NCBI GenBank assembly: GCA_025463055.1
Contig: JAOAPV010000032.1
Span: forward strand, 1-44,246
Length of the DNA stretch: 44,246 bases
Direction: 5' to 3'
Source of the DNA: Candidatus Acidiferrum typicum
GTDB taxonomy: Bacteria; Acidobacteriota; Terriglobia; Acidiferrales; UBA7541
This document shows positions 24,841-32,619 of this stretch, in pieces. A program made the translations under genes and the position numbers. Below the pieces are notes generated by a model. The model saw only the letters and a list, made by a program, of their open reading frames with translations, was not told the origin of the DNA and ran no database searches. How positions within the stretch are numbered: the stretch's first letter is position 1; every line of letters starts with the position of its first letter.

Positions 24841-26085
24841 ATGACCAAGACGAACAATCCTAAATGTCGGTTTTGCGGGACGAAGCTGGAGTGCACCTTC
24901 GTAGACCTTGGCATGTCGCCCTTGTGCGAAAGCTATCTCAGCTCGAACCATTTGAACCAAATGGAGCCGTTTTACCCGCTGCACGTCTACGTCTGCACTA
25001 ACTGCTTCCTCGTGCAGCTGGAGGCCTACGTCAGCCCGGAGCACATCTTCACGGATTACGCCTATTTTTCCTCGTACTCGGACTCCTGGCTTGCTCATGC
25101 TAAGGCGTACACAGATCAGATGACGGATCGTTTTCCTATTGATGAACGCAGCCTCGTTGTGGAAGTGGCCAGCAACGACGGATACCTGCTTCAATACTTT
25201 GTCCAGAAGGGTGTGCCAGTCCTCGGCATTGAGCCTGCCGCAAATGTTGCCCCTGAAGCTGTTAAAAGGGGCGTGCCGACCCTAGTGAAGTTTTTTGGCA
25301 CGGAGACCGCCCGCGAGCTTACGGCCGCCGGGAAACAAGCCGATCTGCTTCTCGGCAACAACGTCCTTGCTCAAGTTCCCGATCTGAACGACTTCGTCGC
25401 GGGAATGAAGATCCTGCTAAAGCCGCGCGGGGTCATCACCATGGAATTCCCGCACCTTCAGCGGCTCATGGAAGAAAATCAATTTGACACTATCTACCAT
25501 GAACACTTCTCGTATTTTTCCCTGCTCACTGCCGAAAAGATTTTTGCGGCGCATGGCCTGACGCTCTTCGACGTGGAAGAGTTGCCCACGCATGGCGGCT
25601 CGCTACGCATCTTTGCTCGCCATGCAGACGACTCCTTGCATCCGGTTACCTCGCGCATCGGTGAGCTGCGCGCACGCGAGGAGCGGTTGGGGTATGTGCA
25701 AATCGAAACGTACTCCCGTTTTGCCGATCAGGTGAAGGAAACCAAGCGCAAGCTGCTCGAATTCCTCATCCAAGCAAAGCGCAGCGGGAAACAAATCGCG
25801 GGCTATGGTGCGCCCGGGAAGGGCAACACGCTCCTAAACTATTGTTCTATTCGCACAGACTTCATTGACTACACCGTGGATCGCAATCCGCACAAGCACG
25901 GCAAATTCTTACCCGGAACACGCATCCCCATTTATCCGCCGGACCAGATTCGCATCACACAGCCGGACTACCTGCTCATCCTCCCTTGGAATCTCAAGCA
26001 GGAAATCATGCAGCAGAATGCTTTCATTCGGGATTGGGGAGGCAAGTTTGTTGTGCCGATCCCGGAAGTGAAGGTTTACTCGTGA
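24841..26085 (+). CDS. Sugar C-methyltransferase (SAM-dependent, zinc-binding N-terminal domain)
   Basis: A 414-residue three-part enzyme like TylC3, NovU and TcaB9. The N-terminal zinc site has Cys9, Cys12, Cys52 and Cys55. The SAM fold has VVEVASNDGYLLQ (106-118) and NNVLAQVPD. The active-site segment YHEHFSYFS (219-227) holds the Glu-His pair used as base in this family. The C-terminal domain starts near GYGAPGKGNTLLNY and binds the sugar nucleotide. It should add a methyl to C3 of a 4-keto-deoxysugar, giving a branched sugar. The start is ATG at 24841. It is 7 bases after the SDR gene. Confidence 0.88.
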   Translation: MTKTNNPKCRFCGTKLECTFVDLGMSPLCESYLSSNHLNQMEPFYPLHVYVCTNCFLVQLEAYVSPEHIFTDYAYFSSYSDSWLAHAKAYTDQMTDRFPIDERSLVVEVASNDGYLLQYFVQKGVPVLGIEPAANVAPEAVKRGVPTLVKFFGTETARELTAAGKQADLLLGNNVLAQVPDLNDFVAGMKILLKPRGVITMEFPHLQRLMEENQFDTIYHEHFSYFSLLTAEKIFAAHGLTLFDVEELPTHGGSLRIFARHADDSLHPVTSRIGELRAREERLGYVQIETYSRFADQVKETKRKLLEFLIQAKRSGKQIAGYGAPGKGNTLLNYCSIRTDFIDYTVDRNPHKHGKFLPGTRIPIYPPDQIRITQPDYLLILPWNLKQEIMQQNAFIRDWGGKFVVPIPEVKVYS

Positions 26086-26140
26086 CCTCGTCGCTCGAAC
26101 ACGGTTCGTCCTTAAGGCGAATCTCAAGGAGAAGGCTTCC

Positions 26141-26974
26141 ATGAAAGTCGTTATCTTCTGCGGCGGGCTTGGCATGCGCTTGCGCGAATATGCGGACAAT
26201 GTGCCTAAACCCATGGTGCCGATTGGCTACAGACCCGTTCTGTGGCACGTGATGAAGTATTACGCGCATTACGGCCACAAAGACTTTATCTTGTGCCTGG
26301 GGCACCGCGCCGACGTCATCAAGCAATACTTTCTCCATTACGACGAGTGTGTCTCCAATGACTTTTCGCTCTCAAATGGCGGAAAAGATCTCCAGCTGTT
26401 CAACAGCGACATCCACGACTGGAACATTACGTTCGCCGAAACCGGAACCCACTCCAATATCGGCCAACGCCTTAAAGCCGTTGAACGCTACCTCGCCGGT
26501 GAACAGATGTTTCTGGCTAATTACGCCGACGGCCTCACGGACATGCCCCTGCCAAGCCTCGTTGAGTTCTCCAGGCAGCATGGCAAGGTTGCTACTTTTG
26601 TTTCGGCCAAGCCGAATCTCACCTATCACGTGATCGCTGCCGATTCTGACGGTTTCGTGAGCGAGGTTAAATCCATTAGGGATACTCAGCTTCGCATCAA
26701 CAGTGGGTATTTTGTTTTCAAGCGCGAAATATTCGAGTACATGCGTAACGGAGAGGAGCTCGTCCTTGAGCCCTTCCAACGTCTAATGGCGCAAAAACAG
26801 TTGGTTGCTTACGCCCACGATGGTTTTTACGCTTCCATGGACACTTTCAAGGACAAGCAGCAGTTGGACGACATGTACGCCCGGGGCGAGGCGCCTTGGG
26901 AGGTCTGGAAAAATGCGCAGCAACCCGAGGAGGCGGCGGTCTCCGTCGCTAATGCGCTTACCAATGAAACTTAG
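26141..26974 (+). CDS. rfbF: Glucose-1-phosphate cytidylyltransferase-like nucleotidyltransferase
   Basis: A 277-residue nucleotidyltransferase. The signature GGLGMRLREYADNVPKPMVPIG has the pyrophosphorylase loop and the Lys of PKP. VLWHVMKYY and NYADGLTD (metal-binding Asp) follow, then INSGYFVFKREIF. It resembles RfbF, which makes CDP-glucose, more than the RmlA dTDP type. This points to CDP-linked chemistry in the operon. The next enzyme, CDP-glucose 4,6-dehydratase (RfbG), is not in the window. AAGGAGAAGG precedes the ATG. Confidence 0.82.
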   Translation: MKVVIFCGGLGMRLREYADNVPKPMVPIGYRPVLWHVMKYYAHYGHKDFILCLGHRADVIKQYFLHYDECVSNDFSLSNGGKDLQLFNSDIHDWNITFAETGTHSNIGQRLKAVERYLAGEQMFLANYADGLTDMPLPSLVEFSRQHGKVATFVSAKPNLTYHVIAADSDGFVSEVKSIRDTQLRINSGYFVFKREIFEYMRNGEELVLEPFQRLMAQKQLVAYAHDGFYASMDTFKDKQQLDDMYARGEAPWEVWKNAQQPEEAAVSVANALTNET

Positions 26975-26989
26975 GATCCCCTGCGCGTC

Positions 26990-27652
26990 ATGATGAATCT
27001 TCTTCTTCCACACTTAGGCAATCAGCCCCTTCACGTCCTTTGCCTTGGCGCACACTCCGACGACATCGAAATCGGTTGTGGTGGAACCATTCTGCGCCTG
27101 CTCGAGGTGCAACCCATCGTCCGCGTTGACTGGGTCGTCTTTAGCTCCAGCGCGCGTCGTCGCCGCGAAGCGTTGCACAGTGCCCAACTTTTCTTGAAGC
27201 GCGCAAAATCCAAAAAGGTTATCGTTCGCTCCTATCGCGACGGGTTTTTTCCATACCTGGGTGCAAAAATCAAAGACGAATTTGAGCGCCTCAAGCGGCG
27301 CGTCAATCCCAGCTTGGTCTTCACCCACTACCGTCATGACTTGCATCAGGACCATCGTGTGCTCAATGAACTAACCTGGAACACTTTTCGCAACCATCTC
27401 ATCCTGGAATACGAGATCCCTAAATATGACGGAGATTTAGGTTCGCCCAATGTATTCTCTTCGTTAGATGAATCGACGTGCCGGAAAAAAGCCGCTTTTC
27501 TTAAGCAGGCGTTCCGCACACAGGCGTCGAAACAATGGTTTTCGGATGACACTTTTCTGGCCCTGACGCGCCTGCGCGGGGTAGAAGCGAGTTCTCCAAC
27601 AGGATTCGCTGAGGCTTTCTACGCAAGAAAGATCAATTTGCAGTGGCAATAA
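26990..27652 (+). CDS. PIG-L family deacetylase
   Basis: A 220-residue LmbE/PIG-L fold zinc enzyme. Metal and catalytic residues are in LGAHSDDIEIGCGG (His22, Asp24, Asp25) and in HYRHDLHQDHRVL. It should hydrolyse an N-acetyl (or similar amide) group from a sugar or sugar nucleotide. Such genes commonly sit beside RfbF-like and C-methyltransferase genes. It lies 15 bases after the cytidylyltransferase gene, and a second in-frame ATG immediately follows the first. Together with the NodB proteins this gives the locus four deacetylases. Confidence 0.85.
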   Translation: MMNLLLPHLGNQPLHVLCLGAHSDDIEIGCGGTILRLLEVQPIVRVDWVVFSSSARRRREALHSAQLFLKRAKSKKVIVRSYRDGFFPYLGAKIKDEFERLKRRVNPSLVFTHYRHDLHQDHRVLNELTWNTFRNHLILEYEIPKYDGDLGSPNVFSSLDESTCRKKAAFLKQAFRTQASKQWFSDDTFLALTRLRGVEASSPTGFAEAFYARKINLQWQ

Positions 27653-27715
27653 GATCTGCCTTTCCGGAGGCTGGTACGCAGCGGCTGTAGACGAAGGCTT
27701 ACATGAGGTGCACGA

Positions 27716-28501
27716 ATGAATTCTGAATGGCTCGCAGACTTTTGGCACTACCGCGAGCTGCTTTATTTCTTGGCCTGGCGTGATGTCAAGGTGCGCTACA
27801 AGCAGGCTGCGCTCGGCGCTTCGTGGGCCATTATTCAGCCCTTGTTTACAATGATCATCTTCACACTTTTTTTTGGCCGGGTTGCGGGTGTTCCTAGCGA
27901 CGGCCTTCCTTATCCTCTGTTTTCGTTCTGTGCGCTGGTTCCTTGGACCTATTTCTCCACTACTCTGAGCCAAGCAGGAAACAGCCTGATCAGCAATGCC
28001 CCGCTCGTCACGAAAGTATATTTCCCGAGGGCCCTGTTGCCCGCGGCATCGGTGCTCAGTGGCCTGGTGGATTTTCTGGTTGGCGCCTCATTCCTTGCAT
28101 TGATGATGATGTATTACCGCATCAAGCCCGGATGGTCTCTTTTCTTTGCGCCCTTTTTCATTGCCGGTATGGTGCTGCTGTCATTCAGCGTCAGTATGTT
28201 CCTCGCCGCTCTCAACGTCCGCTATCGCGACGTCAAATATGCGTTGCCCTTCATCATTCAGATGTGGCTGTTCATAACGCCCATCATTTATCCGGCTAAC
28301 TTCTTGCCCGCTAGAATGAAGCCTTTTCTCGCTTTCAATCCCATGGCCGGGCTTCTGGAAGGATTCCGTTGGTCTCTGTTCACCACGCGTCGCTTGGACT
28401 GGGGCCTGCTGGGCAGCTCGGTAGCTATTACCGTGCTTTTGCTGATCATCGGCGCGATTTATTTTCGGAAAACGGAGAGAACCTTTGCGGACATTGTCTG
28501 A
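27716..28501 (+). CDS. wzm: ABC-2 polysaccharide exporter permease
   Basis: A 261-residue membrane protein with six hydrophobic segments. The N-terminal LAWRDVKVRYKQAALGASWAIIQP is the well-known start of Wzm/TagG-type permeases (amphipathic helix plus first membrane helix). LVTKVYFPRALLP and LNVRYRDVKYALPFIIQ are further family marks. It forms the channel for an undecaprenyl-linked glycan in ABC-dependent O-antigen or EPS export. GAGGTG precedes the ATG. It pairs with the ATPase gene just downstream. Confidence 0.9.
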   Translation: MNSEWLADFWHYRELLYFLAWRDVKVRYKQAALGASWAIIQPLFTMIIFTLFFGRVAGVPSDGLPYPLFSFCALVPWTYFSTTLSQAGNSLISNAPLVTKVYFPRALLPAASVLSGLVDFLVGASFLALMMMYYRIKPGWSLFFAPFFIAGMVLLSFSVSMFLAALNVRYRDVKYALPFIIQMWLFITPIIYPANFLPARMKPFLAFNPMAGLLEGFRWSLFTTRRLDWGLLGSSVAITVLLLIIGAIYFRKTERTFADIV

Positions 28502-28540
28502 GTGCAGAAGGGAGGATCGCCGCCTCGTTCCGGGTCCACT

Positions 28541-29824
28541 ATGAGCCAAGCTATCGCTGTTGAAAAACTATCCAAGAGGTTCGTGCTAGGTACGCTTCAG
28601 CGCGACACCATGTTACGCGAACGCCTGATCAGTCTGCTTCGTGCGCCTTTCCGCGGGCGCTCGACTTCCTCCAATATCTTGTGGGCGCTGCGCGATGTTT
28701 CCTTCCGCGTTGATGCTGGTGAGGTCGTCGGCATCATCGGTCGTAATGGCGCCGGCAAGAGCACGCTCCTGAAGGTCCTGTCGAAAATAACCTATCCCAC
28801 TTCCGGCACCGTTCGAGTGGGGGGCCGCGTCGCGTCTCTGCTCGAAGTAGGCACAGGTTTCCACGAAGAGCTCACCGGCCGCGAAAACATCTATTTGAAC
28901 GGTTCAATCCTGGGCATGAAACATGGCGAAGTCGCGGCGAAACTGGACTCAATAGTCGACTTTGCCGGCGTCGCGCGATTTCTGGATACGCCGATTAAGC
29001 GTTACTCCACGGGTATGCGCTTGCGGCTAGGTTTTGCCGTTGCTGCGCATCTCGATCCCGATGTCCTCATCGTGGACGAAGTGCTCGCTGTCGGCGACGC
29101 AGGCTTTCAGCGCAAATGTCTCAATACCATGGAAGGACTGCGCACTGGTGGTCGCACTGTGCTTTTTGTTTCTCACAACATGGCCGCCGTTGAGAACCTC
29201 TGCTCTCGATGCATCTGGATTGATGCTGGACAAGTATGTATGGACGGCTCGCCTCGCGAGGTCATTGAAGCCTACATGAATACCTTCGCGAACGCTCGCG
29301 AGGCAATGGCCGACTTGCGCTCCGTGGAGAATCGCCGCGGCTCGGGCGAAATCCGCTACACCGGCGTCGAATATCTGACCCCCACCGGTGAGCCTCTTCA
29401 AGTCGTCCGCAGCGGCGACCCCCTCAACATCCGTTTTCACTATCATGCCAACAAGCCGGTCGCCTTCCCTAGCTTCGGTTTCCGCCTCTACACCGACTTC
29501 GGTACACTCATTACCGACACGAGCACGTGGCATCACGCGATCGATATCCCGCTCATTCCTCCCGGCGATGGCTACGTCGACTTGCACATTGATTTTCTCA
29601 ACCTCCTTCCCGCCCGATATTATTTCTCCTTATGGATCACAGGCCCGGCCTCTCCTGTCTACGACAACGTCGAGCATTGCGCCGAGCTCGACGTCGAATT
29701 GGCTAATGTCTATTCCTCCGGAAGAATGCTTGACAGCCGATCAGGCATCGTCTTTTTTCCGCAGCATTGGACGGTCCATGAGCCCTCCCTGGTAGGAGCG
29801 GGCAGTAAGGCAGGAGAGAAATGA
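28541..29824 (+). CDS. wzt: ABC-2 polysaccharide exporter ATPase with C-terminal Wzt carbohydrate-binding domain
   Basis: A 427-residue protein. The nucleotide-binding domain has Walker A GRNGAGKST (67-75), signature YSTGM (155-159), Walker B with Glu180 in VLIVDEVLAVGD, and the switch His212. Residues about 270-420 form a Wzt_C beta-sandwich, which in ABC O-antigen systems recognises the finished polymer end. ATG at 28541 fits family N-termini. GTG at 28502 would add 13 residues, and a strong GGGAGGA lies 25 bases upstream of the ATG, so the start is uncertain. Its stop overlaps the following GT2 as ATGA. Confidence 0.9.
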   Translation: MSQAIAVEKLSKRFVLGTLQRDTMLRERLISLLRAPFRGRSTSSNILWALRDVSFRVDAGEVVGIIGRNGAGKSTLLKVLSKITYPTSGTVRVGGRVASLLEVGTGFHEELTGRENIYLNGSILGMKHGEVAAKLDSIVDFAGVARFLDTPIKRYSTGMRLRLGFAVAAHLDPDVLIVDEVLAVGDAGFQRKCLNTMEGLRTGGRTVLFVSHNMAAVENLCSRCIWIDAGQVCMDGSPREVIEAYMNTFANAREAMADLRSVENRRGSGEIRYTGVEYLTPTGEPLQVVRSGDPLNIRFHYHANKPVAFPSFGFRLYTDFGTLITDTSTWHHAIDIPLIPPGDGYVDLHIDFLNLLPARYYFSLWITGPASPVYDNVEHCAELDVELANVYSSGRMLDSRSGIVFFPQHWTVHEPSLVGAGSKAGEK

Positions 29825-30867
29825 ACGACGCTCCCTTGGTCAGTGTGGTCACGCCTGTCTACAACGGCGAGGAACACCTTGCCGACTGCATCGAGAGCGT
29901 CCTGTCTCAGACGTATTCAAACTGGGACTACACCATCGTGAACAATTGCAGCAGCGATAGGACCTTAGAAATTGCCCAATCGTACGCTGCGAAGGATTCT
30001 CGAATCCGCGTTCACTCCAATTCCGCCTTTGCTGCCATTATTGAGAATCACAATGTCGCGCTTCGGCAAATTTCTCCGGAAAGCAAGTACTGCAAGGTTC
30101 TCTTTGCAGATGATTGGCTCTTTCCAACGTGTATCGAGAAAATGCTGGAACTGGCTGAAGCTTATCCGTCGCTCGGGCTCGTGAACGCATATTCGCAGGC
30201 GGGCGAAAAGATTAGATGGCAGGGATTACCGTATCCCCTGTGCTGTGTCCCAGGACGACAGATCTGTCGCCAAAGACTCTTGGGCGGGCCCTATTTCTTG
30301 GGCACCGCAAGCAGCCTCTTGTTCCGCAGCGATATCGTGCGCCAGCGCCCTTCCTTTTTTAGCGACTGGCATATTCACGCAGACTATACGGCATTTCTCG
30401 ATGTTCTCGGTTCTTCCGATTTCGGGTTTGTGCACGAAATTCTCACCTTTTGCGGGGCGCGCGCGGAAAGCAACACGAGTTTTGCAACTGACTACAATAC
30501 GCTGCTGCTTGCAGAGATTGCAGGCCTCCAAAAGTATGGGCCCGTATATTTGACTTCAGCCGAGCTGGACAAGCGCATGCGCGTAGAAATGCGCAGTTAC
30601 TACCGATTTTTGGCGAAAAGTGTGTTGCGTTTTCGAAACAAGCAGTTCTGGCGGCACCATCGCAAATGGCACGAAGCTCTCGGCCTCCGTCTGGACCCTG
30701 TCCGGCTTATTGGGAATGTTTGCTTGCAGATTGCGGAATCGCTGCTCCGGCCGACGGATGCTTGGGACAATATTCAGACTTGGTGGCTTCGGCGCAGGCG
30801 CACAAGTACGCAATTGCCTGCAGCGGGATATGAACAAGTCGCGCAAGGAAAAGCTCTCGTGAAATGA
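29821..30867 (+). CDS. Glycosyltransferase family 2
   Basis: A 348-residue GT2 with VSVVTPVYNGEEHLADCIES, NNCSSDRTLEIA and the metal-binding LFADDWLFP. The Gly-Gly-Pro region ILGGPYFLGTASSLLF is typical of acceptor-side loops. A longer, basic C-terminal third (RFRNKQFWRHHRKWHE) suggests membrane association. It is coupled to wzt by ATGA. It probably extends or caps the glycan exported by Wzm/Wzt. No other transferase for that glycan is in this operon, so at least some linkages must be made by enzymes encoded elsewhere. Confidence 0.87.
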   Translation: MNDAPLVSVVTPVYNGEEHLADCIESVLSQTYSNWDYTIVNNCSSDRTLEIAQSYAAKDSRIRVHSNSAFAAIIENHNVALRQISPESKYCKVLFADDWLFPTCIEKMLELAEAYPSLGLVNAYSQAGEKIRWQGLPYPLCCVPGRQICRQRLLGGPYFLGTASSLLFRSDIVRQRPSFFSDWHIHADYTAFLDVLGSSDFGFVHEILTFCGARAESNTSFATDYNTLLLAEIAGLQKYGPVYLTSAELDKRMRVEMRSYYRFLAKSVLRFRNKQFWRHHRKWHEALGLRLDPVRLIGNVCLQIAESLLRPTDAWDNIQTWWLRRRRTSTQLPAAGYEQVAQGKALVK

Positions 30868-30994
30868 GAGCAGCGCTTGCGACAATTTCGCCTTCGGAGC
30901 GACTTGTTAATCGTTGCCAGAACCGAGCCTGTTCGCGGATTCTTTTTTTGAATGTCGAACTCCATAAAGTGAAATCCGGCCTCTAGGTGGCGCC

Positions 30995-31009
30995 TCCGCT
31001 TTTCGCGGA
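30995..31009 (+). other. Small hairpin TCCGC-TTTTC-GCGGA
   Basis: A perfect 5-base stem with a 5-base loop lies between the end of the glycan operon and the next gene. It has no T-run after it, so it is at best a weak or Rho-assisted stop. A run of seven Ts lies at about 30940-30946 without a convincing stem. Confidence 0.2.
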
Positions 31010-31059
31010 TAGCGGAAAAATGACCGAGAGGCATCACATCAAGCCATAGGAATGTGTAG

Positions 31060-32109
31060 ATGACAGACAACAACCTGAATCTTCTGTCGGGAGACCTGAT
31101 TGAAGTCCGTAGCCGCGAAGAGATTCTTTCCACTCTCGACTCGAACGGCCGGCTCGAGGCCATGCCTTTTATGCCCGAGATGCTCCAGTATTGCGGCAAG
31201 CGCTTCCGTGTCTCCAAACGTGCAGACAAGACTTGCGACAACATCAAGGACTGGAGTTTGCGGCGCGTTAAAAACGCTGTCCACCTTACCGGCGTCAGGT
31301 GCGATGGCGCTTCACACGGTGATTGCGATGCCGGTTGTCTAATCTTTTGGAACGAGAAGTGGTTGAAGCGAGCTGACACTGACTTTCTAAAGACGTCACA
31401 GATACAGGACCAAGCTCCACGATCATTGCCATCCCAACATCCCGCTCCTGCGGAGTCCCTTTCCTGCACCGAACAGCGTCTCAATCAGGCAATTTTTCAC
31501 CCGGACCCCTCGGGCACGGATACCCCTGTGTATACTTGTCAAGCTACGCAGCTGCGCGAATTCACCTCTACGCTCTACTGGTGGGACTTGCGCCAGTACC
31601 TCCGCGACATCCGCTCCGGCAATCTTCGCCGCGAGTTTGGTGATTCGAAATCCGAACGCCTTTTGGAAACCATCCTGGGTGTCATTGAAGTTTTTCGAGC
31701 GCTCGTGATTACCACCTTTAATAAGGTCCAACAGTTTCGTAGTGGTGTGCAGTATCCGCACATCGGAGGGTCGCTCAATTCCACCACTACCGGCCCCGAA
31801 CTCAAGCTACAACCCGGTGAGTTCGTTCAAGTTCGATCTAAAGACGAGATCCTCTCTACATTGGATCGCAGAAACAAGAATCGCGGACTCTTATTCGATT
31901 CCGAAATGCTTCGCTATTGCGGCGGCAGTTTCCGTGTCCTCAAGCGCGTCAACCAGATCGTTGACGAGCGGACCGGAAAGATGATGAAGATGAAATCACC
32001 CTGCATCATCCTTGAGGGCGTCGCCTGTGCCTCTGATTACCATCGGTTTTGTCCCAGAGCCATCTACCACTATTGGCGAGAAACGTGGCTCCGCAGAGTC
32101 GACAGTTAA
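31060..32109 (+). CDS. Unknown protein with two copies of a Cys-containing domain
   Basis: A 349-residue soluble protein of a family I cannot name. Residues 8-105 and 249-349 are two copies of one domain. Each begins with a small beta unit (GDLIEVRSREEILSTLD; GEFVQVRSKDEILSTLD). Then come EMLQYCGKRFRV / EMLRYCGGSFRV, a Gly-Val-x-Cys, a further Cys, and an end like FWNEKWLKRAD / YWRETWLRRVD. Copy 1 has Cys 45, 59, 81, 89, 93; copy 2 has Cys 287, 315, 323, 331. A helical middle part (160-235, WWDLRQYLRDIRSG) joins them. The Cys/His pattern suggests metal binding or disulfides. AGGA precedes the ATG. Confidence 0.75.
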   Translation: MTDNNLNLLSGDLIEVRSREEILSTLDSNGRLEAMPFMPEMLQYCGKRFRVSKRADKTCDNIKDWSLRRVKNAVHLTGVRCDGASHGDCDAGCLIFWNEKWLKRADTDFLKTSQIQDQAPRSLPSQHPAPAESLSCTEQRLNQAIFHPDPSGTDTPVYTCQATQLREFTSTLYWWDLRQYLRDIRSGNLRREFGDSKSERLLETILGVIEVFRALVITTFNKVQQFRSGVQYPHIGGSLNSTTTGPELKLQPGEFVQVRSKDEILSTLDRRNKNRGLLFDSEMLRYCGGSFRVLKRVNQIVDERTGKMMKMKSPCIILEGVACASDYHRFCPRAIYHYWRETWLRRVDS

Positions 32110-32619
32110 GTTTTTGCCGTTGACCCTCCGCGCTGTAGGCGCTTCCACCTCTTCATCCGGTCCTTTGCCCGCTCACCGAAGAGACTGTTTCGGGAAACGT
32201 ATGCAAAACTCTTCCCCTTTGCCCATCCGTACTTTATCCGTTTGGCCAGTAAGCCTAGTCTTCTGAGTCTGTTAAGCCTTTCGGCCATTTGGTTGAGAAC
32301 TTGCATCCAAGCTCGCCATCTATGATCGCAGCTATGCTTATGTCCCTACCAGACGCCCTCAATCTTCTCATCCTTGGATCTGTCCTGATCCTCTTCGGTG
32401 AGCTTTCGCGGCGAGTGTTCGTCAGTCTTGAGAAAGGGTCCGAACTCAATCCTGACGAGAACTTGGTCTCGAAAGTCGCCTCTCACAATGAGGACGCGTT
32501 TGTCCGTTCGCACTTGGCTGCGGCTAGTCACGAAGCAAGCGTGCTTTCGGTAACGCCGAAACAGTTGTCGTTAGCTCGTCCGAACTAACGTTAGCCAAAA
32601 TCCGGGGGTCGGTCCACTA
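32110..32619. other. Intergenic stretch with one possible small gene
   Basis: This 510-base stretch separates the two-domain protein from the giant secreted protein. It holds one plausible small plus-strand frame (about 32322-32588) and a weak sigma-54-like site TGGTTGAGAACTTGCA at 32290-32305 (GG and GC 10 bases apart, TTGCA exact, CAC not matched). GGGGGT about 11 bases before 32620 serves the giant gene. Confidence 0.35.
32322..32588 (+). CDS. Possible small membrane-anchored protein
   Basis: About 88 residues if started at ATG 32322 (other ATGs at 32334 and 32340). The N-terminus gives one hydrophobic helix (DALNLLILGSVLILFGEL) followed by a basic Arg-Arg and a polar tail of about 60 residues. 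No family is recognised and no good ribosome site is visible. Codon choice is like that of neighbouring genes, which is the main support. It could be chance. Confidence 0.4.
   Translation: MIAAMLMSLPDALNLLILGSVLILFGELSRRVFVSLEKGSELNPDENLVSKVASHNEDAFVRSHLAAASHEASVLSVTPKQLSLARPN

Noticed and set aside
32106-32306. Minus-strand 66-codon basic frame
   Set aside because: It runs opposite to the local gene direction, has no clear ribosome site and no recognisable family; Lys/Arg richness alone is weak support.
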